A stretch of DNA of 64,000 bases from Clostridiaceae bacterium (GTDB lineage Bacteria > Bacillota > Clostridia > Clostridiales > Clostridiaceae), in NCBI GenBank assembly GCA_902363375.1, contig CABIZX010000001.1:372001-436000 (forward strand), given 5' to 3'. Position numbers and translations under genes: made by a program. This document shows positions 18,645 to 27,116 of the stretch, in pieces (the stretch's first letter is position 1; the number at the start of each line of letters is the position of its first letter). Below the pieces are notes generated by a model. That model saw only the letters and a program-made list of their open reading frames with translations, did not search any database and was not told where the DNA came from.

Positions 18645-19529
18645 ATGGACAAGAGTAATGAAAAAATAAAAGGAATTTTTTACATTACCATAGCATCGAT
18701 AGCTTTTGGGGTAATGCCAATATTAGCTAAATTAGCATATAAAGGTGGAGCAAATCCAATAAGTACTTTGGCATTAAGATTTACTTTTGCATCAATAATA
18801 CTTTTTATATATATAAAGAGTAAAAATCTTTCACTTAAATTAAATAAGGAACAAATAAAGCTTATATTATTTTTAGGAGTAGTAGGATATTCAATGACAT
18901 CAATACTATTATTTGTAGCCTACAATTATATAGATGTAGGTATAGCAGGAATGATACTACATACATATCCTTTAATGGTTATGATTTTATCTATAGTAAT
19001 ATATAAAGAAAAGTTTAAGATGAAAAAATTTCTCTATTTAATTATAACTACTATAGGTGTATTTATAATGTTGGATGTCAATGTTGGCAATATTAATAGT
19101 ACAGGTGTAATACTAGTTTTATTATCTGCTCTTTGCTATGCAATATATGTCATTGGAGCTTCTAATGAGAAACTTAAAAATATAAATAGTTTTGTTATAA
19201 CCTTTTATATATCTATAATTTCTGCAGTTGTTGGAAGTGGTATAGGAGTTATAACTAGTAGCTTTAATAGCACTATAAATTTTTATGGAATTATATCTAT
19301 ATTACTAATTGCATTTATATCTACTGTGGTTGCTTTGATGGCATTTTTAAGAGGAGTAAAACTCATAGGACCAACAAATTCAGCAATCTTTGGCGCTTTA
19401 GAGCCTATAGTATCTTTAGTTTTAGGTGTAATTGTTTTAGGGGAAGCTATATCTATTAAGATAATTATAGGTAGTGTTATTATTATATTAGCTATGATTG
19501 GGCTAGCTAAGGATACTGTTAGAGATTAA
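18645..19529 (+). CDS. EamA/DMT-family transporter
   Basis: 294 aa with ten predicted helices in two EamA repeats; the second repeat has GPTNSAIFGALEPIVSLVLG, the family signature. DMT transporters export or import small metabolites or amino acids; the substrate is not predictable. Start is an ATG after a long AGGAGGGGGG stretch. A 9-base inverted repeat (18594-18602/18616-18624) lies just upstream of the ribosome binding site. Its place inside the polysaccharide region may be incidental. Confidence 0.85.
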   Translation: MDKSNEKIKGIFYITIASIAFGVMPILAKLAYKGGANPISTLALRFTFASIILFIYIKSKNLSLKLNKEQIKLILFLGVVGYSMTSILLFVAYNYIDVGIAGMILHTYPLMVMILSIVIYKEKFKMKKFLYLIITTIGVFIMLDVNVGNINSTGVILVLLSALCYAIYVIGASNEKLKNINSFVITFYISIISAVVGSGIGVITSSFNSTINFYGIISILLIAFISTVVALMAFLRGVKLIGPTNSAIFGALEPIVSLVLGVIVLGEAISIKIIIGSVIIILAMIGLAKDTVRD

Positions 19530-19537
19530 GAGTTACT

Positions 19538-19577
19538 TTATCAAAATGATTGGATCACTTTGATAAGGTGATTTTTT
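19538..19577 (+). terminator. Rho-independent terminator after the DMT transporter
   Basis: Eight-base perfect arms TTATCAAA (19538-19545) and TTTGATAA (19559-19566), followed shortly by a T6 run. Confidence 0.65.
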
Positions 19578-19896
19578 GTAATTATGGATTGATAAATAGA
19601 TAGAAATTTGTCGCATATATGAGTTATAATTATATAGTACAATATATAAGATTCAATAAATAGATTTCATCAATGCTAATTAATATAGTTAGATTAAAGA
19701 TTAATACAGGTGTAGAAACTTAATTGAAATTATTATATGTAAGAATAAAGAGTAACATATACTAGTGGATTATAGTATGGCGGATTTTATATAAATTAAG
19801 AATAATATGGAATTAAAATAAACAAATATTTCTCTGAAATTTTACTTTAGAAGACTAATAGATTTAATTCTATTATATAGAATAAAGGAGTTTTAT
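19578..19896. other. Intergenic region upstream of a glycosyltransferase
   Basis: About 320 AT-rich bases, no ORF. A CodY-box-like palindrome occurs at 19828-19842 (12 of 15 matches to the AATTTTCWGAAAATT consensus), about 55 bases before the next ATG. A TTGTCG with a TATATA 17 bases later near 19608 is a weak promoter candidate. Confidence 0.4.
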
Positions 19897-21030
19897 ATGA
19901 ATGTATTGATATTACCAGCGTGGTATCCAAATAAAAAAGATTATGTTGGAGGTATATTTATAAAAGAACAGGTTAAAGCTCTTAAAAGTGTTGGTATTAA
20001 TCCAATAGTATATTATCCTTTTGATAATGAAATTTTACCTAATGATTTAAGGTTAAATATAGAAGATACAATTAAGGTATATAGGGCTAATACAGATTAT
20101 ATGAAAAATAGTAAGTTATCTAAATTTAATAGCTTTAAAAATTCCATTAGAGATCTAAAAAAAATAGTTAAAGATAATAGTATTGATTTAATTCATGCAC
20201 ATGTTGGATATCCAGCAGGTGTTATAGCATATTTACATTATCTTACGAATAAAAGGATACCATATATTTTAACGGAGCATAGATCAAATACAAAGGAATT
20301 TGCTGCTAGGTTCTATAATGGAATTCTAAAACGAGTATACTTAAACGCTAAGAGAGTTATAACTGTTAGTGAATTTTTAAAAAAAGAACTTGAAAATTTA
20401 GAATATGTTTTTAATGGTAAGGTTATAGGAAATGTAGTAGATATACCTAGAGAAAGAGTTAAAGATAATTATATATCAGATAAGGTAATTATACTTTTTA
20501 TTGGAAGCATGGAAGCAAATGAAGTTAAGGGTATAAAATATCTTATTCCAGCACTAGCTAGATTTATTGAAAACACATCACTTAAGGTTAATGTTTTGTT
20601 TATAGGAGAAGGTACATATAAAGAAAGCTATGAGAATCTTGCTCAGAATTTTGGAATAAAGGATAATTGTACTTTTATAGGAAAGATTCCTAAAGAGAAA
20701 ATTGGACAATATATAAAAAGAAGTAATTTTGTAATATCATCTAGTATAAAGGAAACTTTTGGAGCAGTTCTTATTGAGAGTATGAGTTATGGAAGACCAG
20801 TTCTTGCTACCAAGTGTGGCGGACCTCAAGAATTTGTTAATGAATTCAATGGTATATTGGTAGAAAAAGAAAGCGTAGATGAGTTATATTATGGATTGAA
20901 TAAAATGGTAAAAAATTATTCTCAATTTTCTAGTGAAGATATAAAGAAATATGTAGAAGATAATTATTCACTAAATGTTATAGGTGAAAAATTGAAAAAA
21001 GAGTATGAAGTAATATTAAAATCTATATAA
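19897..21030 (+). CDS. Glycosyltransferase family 4 protein
   Basis: 377-aa retaining GT-B enzyme. Opening NVLILPAWYPNKKDYVGGIF is typical of family-4 enzymes with a flexible Gly-rich acceptor loop. IHAHVGYPAGV and LTEHRS follow, and the donor domain has KETFGAVLIESMSYGRPVLATKCGGPQE (EX7E). Separately transcribed from the main locus, with a terminator on each side. It probably contributes to the same polysaccharide, but this is inferred from proximity. Confidence 0.85.
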   Translation: MNVLILPAWYPNKKDYVGGIFIKEQVKALKSVGINPIVYYPFDNEILPNDLRLNIEDTIKVYRANTDYMKNSKLSKFNSFKNSIRDLKKIVKDNSIDLIHAHVGYPAGVIAYLHYLTNKRIPYILTEHRSNTKEFAARFYNGILKRVYLNAKRVITVSEFLKKELENLEYVFNGKVIGNVVDIPRERVKDNYISDKVIILFIGSMEANEVKGIKYLIPALARFIENTSLKVNVLFIGEGTYKESYENLAQNFGIKDNCTFIGKIPKEKIGQYIKRSNFVISSSIKETFGAVLIESMSYGRPVLATKCGGPQEFVNEFNGILVEKESVDELYYGLNKMVKNYSQFSSEDIKKYVEDNYSLNVIGEKLKKEYEVILKSI

Positions 21031-21094
21031 AATTATTTTATTATAAATATAAGTAGATTAACTAAGTATATAATGTATATGAAAATTTAGGAGT

Positions 21095-21139
21095 TACTGT
21101 ATCAGAGTGATTTAAATATCAATGTGGTACAGTATTTTT
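21095..21139 (+). terminator. Rho-independent terminator
   Basis: Ten-base arms (21095-21104 and 21125-21134) pair with one G-U and are followed by TTTTTATT. It ends the glycosyltransferase transcript before the hut genes. Confidence 0.7.
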
Positions 21140-21242
21140 ATTGCTAAAATATTAGAAATAATCATATATGTATGAGATTTATATAAATTTATTATAAGGA
21201 AGATAATGCTCCTTTAACAAGTTAAAATGATACCACATTAAA

Positions 21243-21257
21243 AATATTCAGAATATT
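21243..21257 (+). promoter_or_regulatory. CodY-box-like palindrome upstream of hutH
   Basis: AATATTC-A-GAATATT is a perfect 7-1-7 palindrome matching 13 of 15 positions of the CodY consensus AATTTTCWGAAAATT. It is centred about 68 bases upstream of the inferred transcription start. CodY is known to repress hut in Bacillus subtilis; action here is inferred. Confidence 0.5.
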
Positions 21258-21282
21258 CTTCTGGGGTAATTAAAAGGTTATT

Positions 21283-21311
21283 TTGTCTTTATCAAGAATA
21301 GTATCTATATA
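21283..21311 (+). promoter_or_regulatory. Promoter of the hut operon
   Basis: TTGTCT (21283-21288), 17-base spacer, TATATA (21306-21311), about 30 bases before the hutH ATG. Confidence 0.45.
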
Positions 21312-21340
21312 GGGAAGGATATTTGTAAGGAGGAGTATTA

Positions 21341-22864
21341 ATGAATAAAGTAATAATTAATGGAAACGACCTAAGACTTGAAGATATAGTAAATGTAGCT
21401 AGAAATAATTATCAAGTAGAGATTAGTGAAGATGCTATAAAAAGAGTAGGAAAATCAAGAGAAATTGTAGATAAAATTGTAGAAGAGAATAGAGTGGTTT
21501 ATGGAATAACTACAGGCTTTGGAAAATTTTCTGATGTATCCATATCAGGAGAAGACTGTAAAACTCTTCAAAGAAACTTAATTATATCTCATGCCTGTGG
21601 ATTTGGCGATAGTCTCGACACAGATATAGTGAGAACAATAATCTTACTTAGAGCAAATGCTTTATCTAAAGGATATTCAGGAATAAGATTATCCACATTA
21701 CAAACTTTAGTAGCTATGCTTAATAAGGGAGTTCATCCAATAATTCCAGAAAAAGGTTCATTGGGAGCATCTGGTGATTTAGCACCATTATCTCATATGG
21801 TATTACCAATGATAGGAGAAGGTGAAGCTGAATATAAAGGCAAAATAGTAAGTGGTAGAGAAGCTATGAAGGAAGCTGGAATAGAAGTAGTTCAATTGAT
21901 AGCTAAAGAAGGTTTAGCATTAATTAATGGTACTCAAGTTATGACTGCAGTTGGAGCTTTAGCATTATGGGATGGAATAAACTTAATTAAAAGCGGTGAC
22001 ATAGCGGCTGCATTAACAGTAGAGGCATTAAGAGGAATAACAGATGCCTTTGATTTAAGAACTCATAACATACGTCCTCATGAAGGTCAAATTGAAACAG
22101 CAAAAAATATATTAGCCTTAGTAGATGGAAGCTCATTAGTTACATCACAAGGAGAGATTAGAGTTCAAGATGCATATACATTAAGATGTATACCTCAAAT
22201 TCATGGAGCATCTAAGGATGCATTAAATTACGCAAAACATAAAGTAGAAATAGAAATTAATTCAGTAACGGATAATCCAATAGTAACAGAGGAAGGAGAC
22301 GTTATTTCTGGTGGAAACTTCCATGGACAACCTATGGCATTAACCTTTGATTTCTTAGGTATAGCTATGAGTGAAATTGCAAATGTATCTGAAAGAAGAC
22401 TTGAAAGATTAATTAATTATCAACTAAATGATCTTCCAGCTTTCCTAGTTAAACATGGTGGATTAAACTCAGGCTTTATGATAACTCAATATGCAGCAGC
22501 AGCTTTAGTTTCTGAGAATAAAATTCTTGCTCATCCAGCTAGCGTTGATTCAATACCGTCTTCTGCTAATCAAGAAGACCATGTTAGTATGGGAACAATA
22601 GCAGCTAGAAAGGCTAGAGACATCATAAGAAATGCAGAGAGAGTAGTAGCTACTGAAATTTTGGCAGCATGCCAAGCTATTGATTTTAGAGAAGAATATA
22701 CACTAGGAAAAGGTACTAAAGTTGCTTATGATACAGTTAGAGATGTAGTTAACTTTATAGAAAATGATGTAGTTATGTATAAAGAAATAGATAAAGTTAC
22801 AAATATTCTTCGTAGTGGAGAATTAGCTAGTAAAGTTGAGGAAGTTGTTAAGATTAATTATTAA
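21341..22864 (+). CDS. hutH: Histidine ammonia-lyase
   Basis: 507 aa, the usual family length. It deaminates L-histidine to urocanate. The Ala-Ser-Gly triad that cyclises into the MIO electrophile is at 143-145 in GASGDLAPLSH. Catalytic YGITTGFG is at 54-61, and ENKILAHPASVDSIPSSANQEDHVS is in the C-terminal half. Strong AAGGAGGAG before ATG. First gene of a four-gene histidine-degradation cluster. Confidence 0.96.
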   Translation: MNKVIINGNDLRLEDIVNVARNNYQVEISEDAIKRVGKSREIVDKIVEENRVVYGITTGFGKFSDVSISGEDCKTLQRNLIISHACGFGDSLDTDIVRTIILLRANALSKGYSGIRLSTLQTLVAMLNKGVHPIIPEKGSLGASGDLAPLSHMVLPMIGEGEAEYKGKIVSGREAMKEAGIEVVQLIAKEGLALINGTQVMTAVGALALWDGINLIKSGDIAAALTVEALRGITDAFDLRTHNIRPHEGQIETAKNILALVDGSSLVTSQGEIRVQDAYTLRCIPQIHGASKDALNYAKHKVEIEINSVTDNPIVTEEGDVISGGNFHGQPMALTFDFLGIAMSEIANVSERRLERLINYQLNDLPAFLVKHGGLNSGFMITQYAAAALVSENKILAHPASVDSIPSSANQEDHVSMGTIAARKARDIIRNAERVVATEILAACQAIDFREEYTLGKGTKVAYDTVRDVVNFIENDVVMYKEIDKVTNILRSGELASKVEEVVKINY

Positions 22865-22923
22865 CAATTTATATAACCTTAAAGGCTTTATATGAACTTA
22901 AATGAATATAATTAAGGAAAACT

Positions 22924-22957
22924 TTGATACCAATATTTATATAAATATTGGTATCAA
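22924..22957. repeat. 34-base perfect palindrome between hutH and ftcD
   Basis: Arms 22924-22940 and 22941-22957 are exact reverse complements with no spacer. It follows the hutH stop by about 60 bases and precedes the ftcD ribosome binding site by about 15. No T-run follows, so it is not a standard terminator. Confidence 0.85.
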
Positions 22958-22983
22958 CTATAAGTAAATAGGAGGAGTTAATT

Positions 22984-23880
22984 ATGGCAAGAATAGTTGA
23001 ATGTATACCTAATTTTAGTGAAGGTAAGGACAAAGAGAAAATTGAAGCTATAGTAAATGTATTTAGAGGAGTGGATGGAGTAAAGTTATTAGATTACTCT
23101 AGTGATGCAGATCATAATAGGTCAGTTGTTACTGTAGTTGGGGAGCCAGAAGCATTAGAAAAAGCTATAATAAATATGGCGGAAAAAGTTTATGAAAACA
23201 TTGATATGAGCACTCATACAGGAGGGCATCCAAGAATGGGAGCTCTAGACGTAGTTCCATTTGTACCTATTGATGGAGTTACTATGGAGGAATGTGTAGA
23301 GATAGCTAATAGAGTTGGTAAGGTAATTGGAGAAAGATTTAACATACCAGTATATCTATATGAAAAAGCAGCTACAGCTTCACATAGAGAAAATCTAGCA
23401 ACTGTTAGAAAAGGACAATATGAAGGTTTCTTTGAAAAAATAAAAGAAGATAAATGGGCTCCAGATTATGGTCCAATGGAAGTTAATGTTAAAGGTGGAT
23501 GCGTTGCAGTTGGAGCTAGACAACCATTAGTAGCTTTCAATGTAAATCTTGGCACAGACAATTTACAAATAGCAGACACTATTGCTAAAACAGTTAGACA
23601 TTTAGGTGGTGGTTTAAGATTTGTAAAAGCTATGGGAGTAATGCTTGAAGATAGGAACATAGCACAAGTATCAATGAATTTAGTAAACTATGAAAAAACA
23701 GCAGTTTATAGGGCTTTTGAAATGGTTAAAATGGAAGCTAAGCGTTATGGAGTACCAGTAATAGGTAGTGAAGTTATAGGACTTGTACCAATGGCTGCGT
23801 TAGTTAATAGTGCTGAATACTATTTACAAATAGAGAATTTCTCTATGGATCAAATACTAGAAAGAAGAATAAGTGAATAG
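22984..23880 (+). CDS. ftcD: Glutamate formimidoyltransferase
   Basis: 298 aa, corresponding to the formiminotransferase half only; the cyclodeaminase half of the mammalian bifunctional enzyme is a separate gene at 25178. It moves the formimino group of N-formimino-L-glutamate to tetrahydrofolate. Opening ECIPNFSEGKD, then DYSSDADHNRSVVT, THTGGHPRMGALDVVPFVP (with the conserved His) and KGGCVAVGARQPLVAFNVNL are family hallmarks. ATG after AGGAGGAG. Confidence 0.95.
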   Translation: MARIVECIPNFSEGKDKEKIEAIVNVFRGVDGVKLLDYSSDADHNRSVVTVVGEPEALEKAIINMAEKVYENIDMSTHTGGHPRMGALDVVPFVPIDGVTMEECVEIANRVGKVIGERFNIPVYLYEKAATASHRENLATVRKGQYEGFFEKIKEDKWAPDYGPMEVNVKGGCVAVGARQPLVAFNVNLGTDNLQIADTIAKTVRHLGGGLRFVKAMGVMLEDRNIAQVSMNLVNYEKTAVYRAFEMVKMEAKRYGVPVIGSEVIGLVPMAALVNSAEYYLQIENFSMDQILERRISE

Positions 23881-23903
23881 GGATAACTTAGGAGTTGAGC
23901 AAT

Positions 23904-25160
23904 ATGTCTATATTAATTAAGAATATTGATTGCCTAGTTACCTGTGAAGGTAGCCATAAGAAAAAAGGCAAGGAAATGAATGATGCTAAAATAATAGAAA
24001 ATGGTTTCATATTTATAGAGGATGACATAATATCTGCAGTAGGAAAAGACAATGAATATGAATCTTATATAAGTGAAGATACCATAGTTATTAGTGGTGA
24101 GGGTAAAACTGTTACACCAGGTTTTGTAGACCCCCATACTCATTTAGTTTACAGTGGAAGTCGTGAAAATGAACTACCTCTAAAATTAAATAAGGTAGGG
24201 TATATTGAAATTTTAAATATGGGTGGAGGAATATTAAGTACTGTAGAAAATACTAGGAAAGCATCTATAGATGAATTAGTAGAGGAAGCAAGTAATAGGC
24301 TTGATATAATGTTAAACCACGGTACTACAACAGTAGAAAGTAAATCTGGCTATGGCTTAGATTTAGAAAATGAAAAGAAGATACTAGAAGTAAATAAAAG
24401 ATTAAATGAAACTCATGCAATAGATGTAGTGTCTACTTTTATGGGAGCACATGCAATTCCAAAGGAATATAAAGAGGATAGGGAAGGCTTTATAAAACTT
24501 ATAATGGAAGAAATGATACCAGGCATAGCAAAAGAAAATCTAGCAGAATTTATTGATTGCTTCTGTGAAGAAGGAGTATTCACTACAGAGGAGTGTAAAA
24601 AAATCCTTGAAAAGGGTAGAGAATATGGAATGAAGCTTAAGCTACATGGAGATGAAGTTGAGTCTGTTAAGGGAGCAGAATTAGCTGGAGAATTAAAATG
24701 CATATCTGCAGAGCACTTAATAGCAGCTTCAGATGAGGGGATAAAGGCTTTAAGCGAAAATGATGTAGTAGCAGTATTATTACCATCTACAGCTTTTTAC
24801 TTAATGCTTGGCAAATTTGCTAGAGCAAGAGACATGATTGATAATAATGTAGCAGTAGCGCTTGCAACAGATTGTAACCCAGGAACATCTCCTACAGAAT
24901 CTATGCAAAATGTTATGACCTTTGCTTGCTTTGGTATGAGAATGCTTCCTAATGAGATAATTAATGCTATGACTATAAATGCGGCTTGTGCTATAAATAG
25001 AGAAAAATCAGTAGGTTCTATAGAAAAGGGCAAAAAAGCTGATATAGCTATATTTAATAGTAAAAATTTAAACTACCTAGTTTATCATATTGGAGTAAAT
25101 TCTGTAGACAAGGTAATAAAAAATGGTAAGATAGTTGTAGATAGAGAAAAAAATAGATAA
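23904..25160 (+). CDS. hutI: Imidazolonepropionase
   Basis: 418-aa amidohydrolase that opens 4-imidazolone-5-propionate to N-formimino-L-glutamate. Metal ligands: HTHL in VDPHTHLVYSGSREN, later HGDE (in KLHGDEVES), a His in SAEHLIAA, and Asp in ATDCNPGTSPTESM. The frame is open from TTG at 23895, but AGGAG ends at 23894, leaving no spacing. The ATG at 23904 has 9 bases of spacing and is chosen. Gap of 23 bases after ftcD. Confidence 0.94.
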   Translation: MSILIKNIDCLVTCEGSHKKKGKEMNDAKIIENGFIFIEDDIISAVGKDNEYESYISEDTIVISGEGKTVTPGFVDPHTHLVYSGSRENELPLKLNKVGYIEILNMGGGILSTVENTRKASIDELVEEASNRLDIMLNHGTTTVESKSGYGLDLENEKKILEVNKRLNETHAIDVVSTFMGAHAIPKEYKEDREGFIKLIMEEMIPGIAKENLAEFIDCFCEEGVFTTEECKKILEKGREYGMKLKLHGDEVESVKGAELAGELKCISAEHLIAASDEGIKALSENDVVAVLLPSTAFYLMLGKFARARDMIDNNVAVALATDCNPGTSPTESMQNVMTFACFGMRMLPNEIINAMTINAACAINREKSVGSIEKGKKADIAIFNSKNLNYLVYHIGVNSVDKVIKNGKIVVDREKNR

Positions 25161-25177
25161 GTTCAGGAGGAATATTT

Positions 25178-25813
25178 ATGTTAGATACAAAAACTGTGAG
25201 AGAGTTCATTGGAGAACTAGGCTCAAATTCACCAGCACCAGGTGGTGGAAGTGTAGCAGCTCTTTGTGCATCATTATCTAGTGCATTATCATCAATGGTT
25301 TTTAACTTAACTGTAGGTAAAAAAGCTTATGAGGCATTAAATGACGAGGAAAAGACATTAGTAAATAAATATTTAGAAGTATCAGGAAAAGAGAAAGATG
25401 AATTTCTAGATCTTATGAATGAAGATACAGAAGCCTTCAATGATCTAATGGCTGCATTTAAAATGCCTAAAGATACTGATGAGGAAAAGGCTGCAAGAAG
25501 CAATAAAATACAATTAGGATATAAGGCAGCAACACAAGTGCCATTAAAAGTAGCTAGAAGAGCTTATGAAATATATGAAGGAATTCTAGTATGCGTTAAA
25601 TATGGTAATAAGAATGCTATATCTGATGGAGGGGTAGCAGCATTATTAGCTCAGAGTGCAATAGAAGGTGCAATTTTAAATGTAAAAATAAATCTTTCAT
25701 CTATAAAAGATGAAGCTTATACGGCTGAAATCAGAAATGAATTAAAAGTATTAAGTGAAGATGGTATGAAAAAGCAACAAGAGATATTGACTATTGTAAA
25801 CCAACATATGTAG
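25178..25813 (+). CDS. fchA: Formiminotetrahydrofolate cyclodeaminase / methenyl-THF cyclohydrolase
   Basis: 211 aa. The product converts 5-formimino-THF to 5,10-methenyl-THF with release of ammonia. Opening with the FIGELGSNSPAPGGGSVAALCASL signature near residues 9-32 (glycine-rich folate site), then an all-helical body. It pairs with ftcD to recover the one-carbon unit from histidine. CAGGAGGA before ATG, gap of 17 bases after hutI, last gene before a strong terminator. Confidence 0.92.
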   Translation: MLDTKTVREFIGELGSNSPAPGGGSVAALCASLSSALSSMVFNLTVGKKAYEALNDEEKTLVNKYLEVSGKEKDEFLDLMNEDTEAFNDLMAAFKMPKDTDEEKAARSNKIQLGYKAATQVPLKVARRAYEIYEGILVCVKYGNKNAISDGGVAALLAQSAIEGAILNVKINLSSIKDEAYTAEIRNELKVLSEDGMKKQQEILTIVNQHM

Positions 25814-25838
25814 ATTAAGATAAGTTATATACACTGTA

Positions 25839-25886
25839 TAAGGAGAATGTCGCAAGGTTATTTACTTTGGCGCACATTCTCCTTTT
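25839..25886 (+). terminator. Strong terminator of the hut operon
   Basis: Arms AAGGAGAATGT (about 25839-25850) and ACATTCTCCTTTT (25874-25886) pair, extended by CGC/GCG inside. A T-run is built into the 3' arm. Confidence 0.8.
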
Positions 25887-26235
25887 AAAATGGCTCTGGT
25901 GAAAATTACAGTGATAAAATATACAAGCTATGAGAATAGGGGTGGACCCTTTTAAAAGATTCTCTAAAATTAGTTTTGGTCTTTCCTTTTCTTTTAAATT
26001 TCTAGCTAACGCTAACACTTTGTGCTATTGAGGTAAGCTTATATGAATATCTCCCATTTATTATTCATATAAATTATTGCTAAATCCTATCACTTTGATC
26101 AACTACAAGGCATTAATAAAAGTCTTAAAAAATATAAAATGTCTAGAAGGTAAAATAATGGAGAAGTTAGCTGTAAAACTTTGTAGATAATTAAATATTT
26201 ATGTATTAAATTTCTTAAAAAACTTATGGAAAAAA
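25887..26235. other. Long intergenic stretch, possible decayed or repetitive element
   Basis: No gene on either strand that I can defend. From about 25890 to 26020 the sequence is less AT-biased than its surroundings. On the minus strand it holds an open frame of 67 codons with no recognisable domain. A hairpin (TTATATGAAT at 26039-26048 with ATTCATATAA at 26063-26072) follows. The composition and the flanking hairpins could mark a non-coding repeat; this needs a genome-wide match to decide. Confidence 0.3.
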
Positions 26236-26265
26236 CTGTAACAATTTATAAATATAGTGTATAAT
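26236..26265 (+). promoter_or_regulatory. Candidate promoter of the spoIIA operon
   Basis: CTGTAA (26236-26241), 18-base spacer, perfect TATAAT (26260-26265), 57 bases before the spoIIAA ATG. In Bacillus this operon uses sigma-H and Spo0A; I found no good match to those signals here. Confidence 0.3.
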
Positions 26266-26322
26266 TAGTATATGTTCTAAATGTGAAGGTTTATGAATAT
26301 AATATAGGTTGGAGGGAATTAT

Positions 26323-26658
26323 ATGTTACTTAGGTTTGAACCTTTAGATGATAAAGTTATAGTTACACTTCAGGGAGAACTGGATCATCATAGTGCAGAA
26401 GAAGTTAGAACTAGAGTTGATGATATTTTGGATAAAGATAAATATAAGACTTTAATCTTTAATTTTTCTGGAGTGAACTTTATGGATAGCTCAGGGATTG
26501 GTGCAGTAATAGGAAGATATAAGAAGATGTCCTTAAGAGGTGGTAAGGTGTGTTTAACCAATGTTACACCTACAGTTAAGAGAATATTTGAACTTTCAGG
26601 TATGTTTAAAATAATTTCAATGTATGACAATGTTGATGAAGCACTAAGGAACATTTAG
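26323..26658 (+). CDS. spoIIAA: Anti-sigma F factor antagonist
   Basis: 111-aa STAS-domain protein. Unphosphorylated SpoIIAA binds SpoIIAB and frees sigma-F in the forespore. The phosphoacceptor region [11 protein letters not shown] includes Ser56-Ser57, equivalent to the B. subtilis Ser58 site. Full length, ATG after GGAGGG. The stop overlaps the start region of the next gene, a three-gene operon identical in order to Bacillus. Confidence 0.95.
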   Translation: MLLRFEPLDDKVIVTLQGELDHHSAEEVRTRVDDILDKDKYKTLIFNFSGVNFMDSSGIGAVIGRYKKMSLRGGKVCLTNVTPTVKRIFELSGMFKIISMYDNVDEALRNI

Positions 26659-26675
26659 TGGGAGGAATTAATGAT

Positions 26676-27107
26676 ATGGAAAATAAAATCAAAGTTGAAT
26701 TTAGTAGTTTATCTAAAAATGAAAGCTTTGCAAGAGTGGTGATAGCGGCTTTTGCTGCGCAGTTAGATCCTACATTAGACGAGCTTAGTGATATAAAAAC
26801 TGCAGTATCAGAAGCAGTTACCAATGCAATTATTCATGGTTATGGTAATGAAAGTGAAGGTAATTTTGTGAAATTGGAGGCTACAATTATTGAAAATGAG
26901 CTTACAGTTAAAGTAATAGATAACGGAGCGGGAATAGATAACGTAGATATGGCAATGCAACCACTATATACATCTAGACCTGACTTAGAAAGATCCGGAA
27001 TGGGCTTCACAGTTATGGAAACTTTTATGGATAGCCTAGTAGTAGAATCTGTAAAGGGTGAGGGTACAACTGTAACAATGAAAAAAGCTTTCAACACTGT
27101 AAGATAG
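26676..27107 (+). CDS. spoIIAB: Anti-sigma F factor / serine kinase
   Basis: 143-aa GHKL-fold kinase that holds sigma-F inactive and phosphorylates SpoIIAA. N box: [12 protein letters not shown]1: [10 protein letters not shown]2: [14 protein letters not shown]. The frame is open from the GTG at 26658, but GGGAGGA (26660-26666) lies within that extension and correctly spaces the ATG at 26676, giving the normal family length. Confidence 0.95.
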   Translation: MENKIKVEFSSLSKNESFARVVIAAFAAQLDPTLDELSDIKTAVSEAVTNAIIHGYGNESEGNFVKLEATIIENELTVKVIDNGAGIDNVDMAMQPLYTSRPDLERSGMGFTVMETFMDSLVVESVKGEGTTVTMKKAFNTVR

Positions 27108-27116
27108 GTGAAAAGT

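Noticed and set aside
25815..26018. Minus-strand 67-codon ORF after the hut operon
   Set aside because: GTG start without a ribosome site, runs through the hut terminator, no recognised domain. Kept only as an odd-composition region.
26140..26185. Sigma-H promoter for spoIIA (GAAGGTAAA and GGAGAAGTT)
   Set aside because: Both half-sites match moderately but are only 5 bases apart; sigma-H needs about 11-12.
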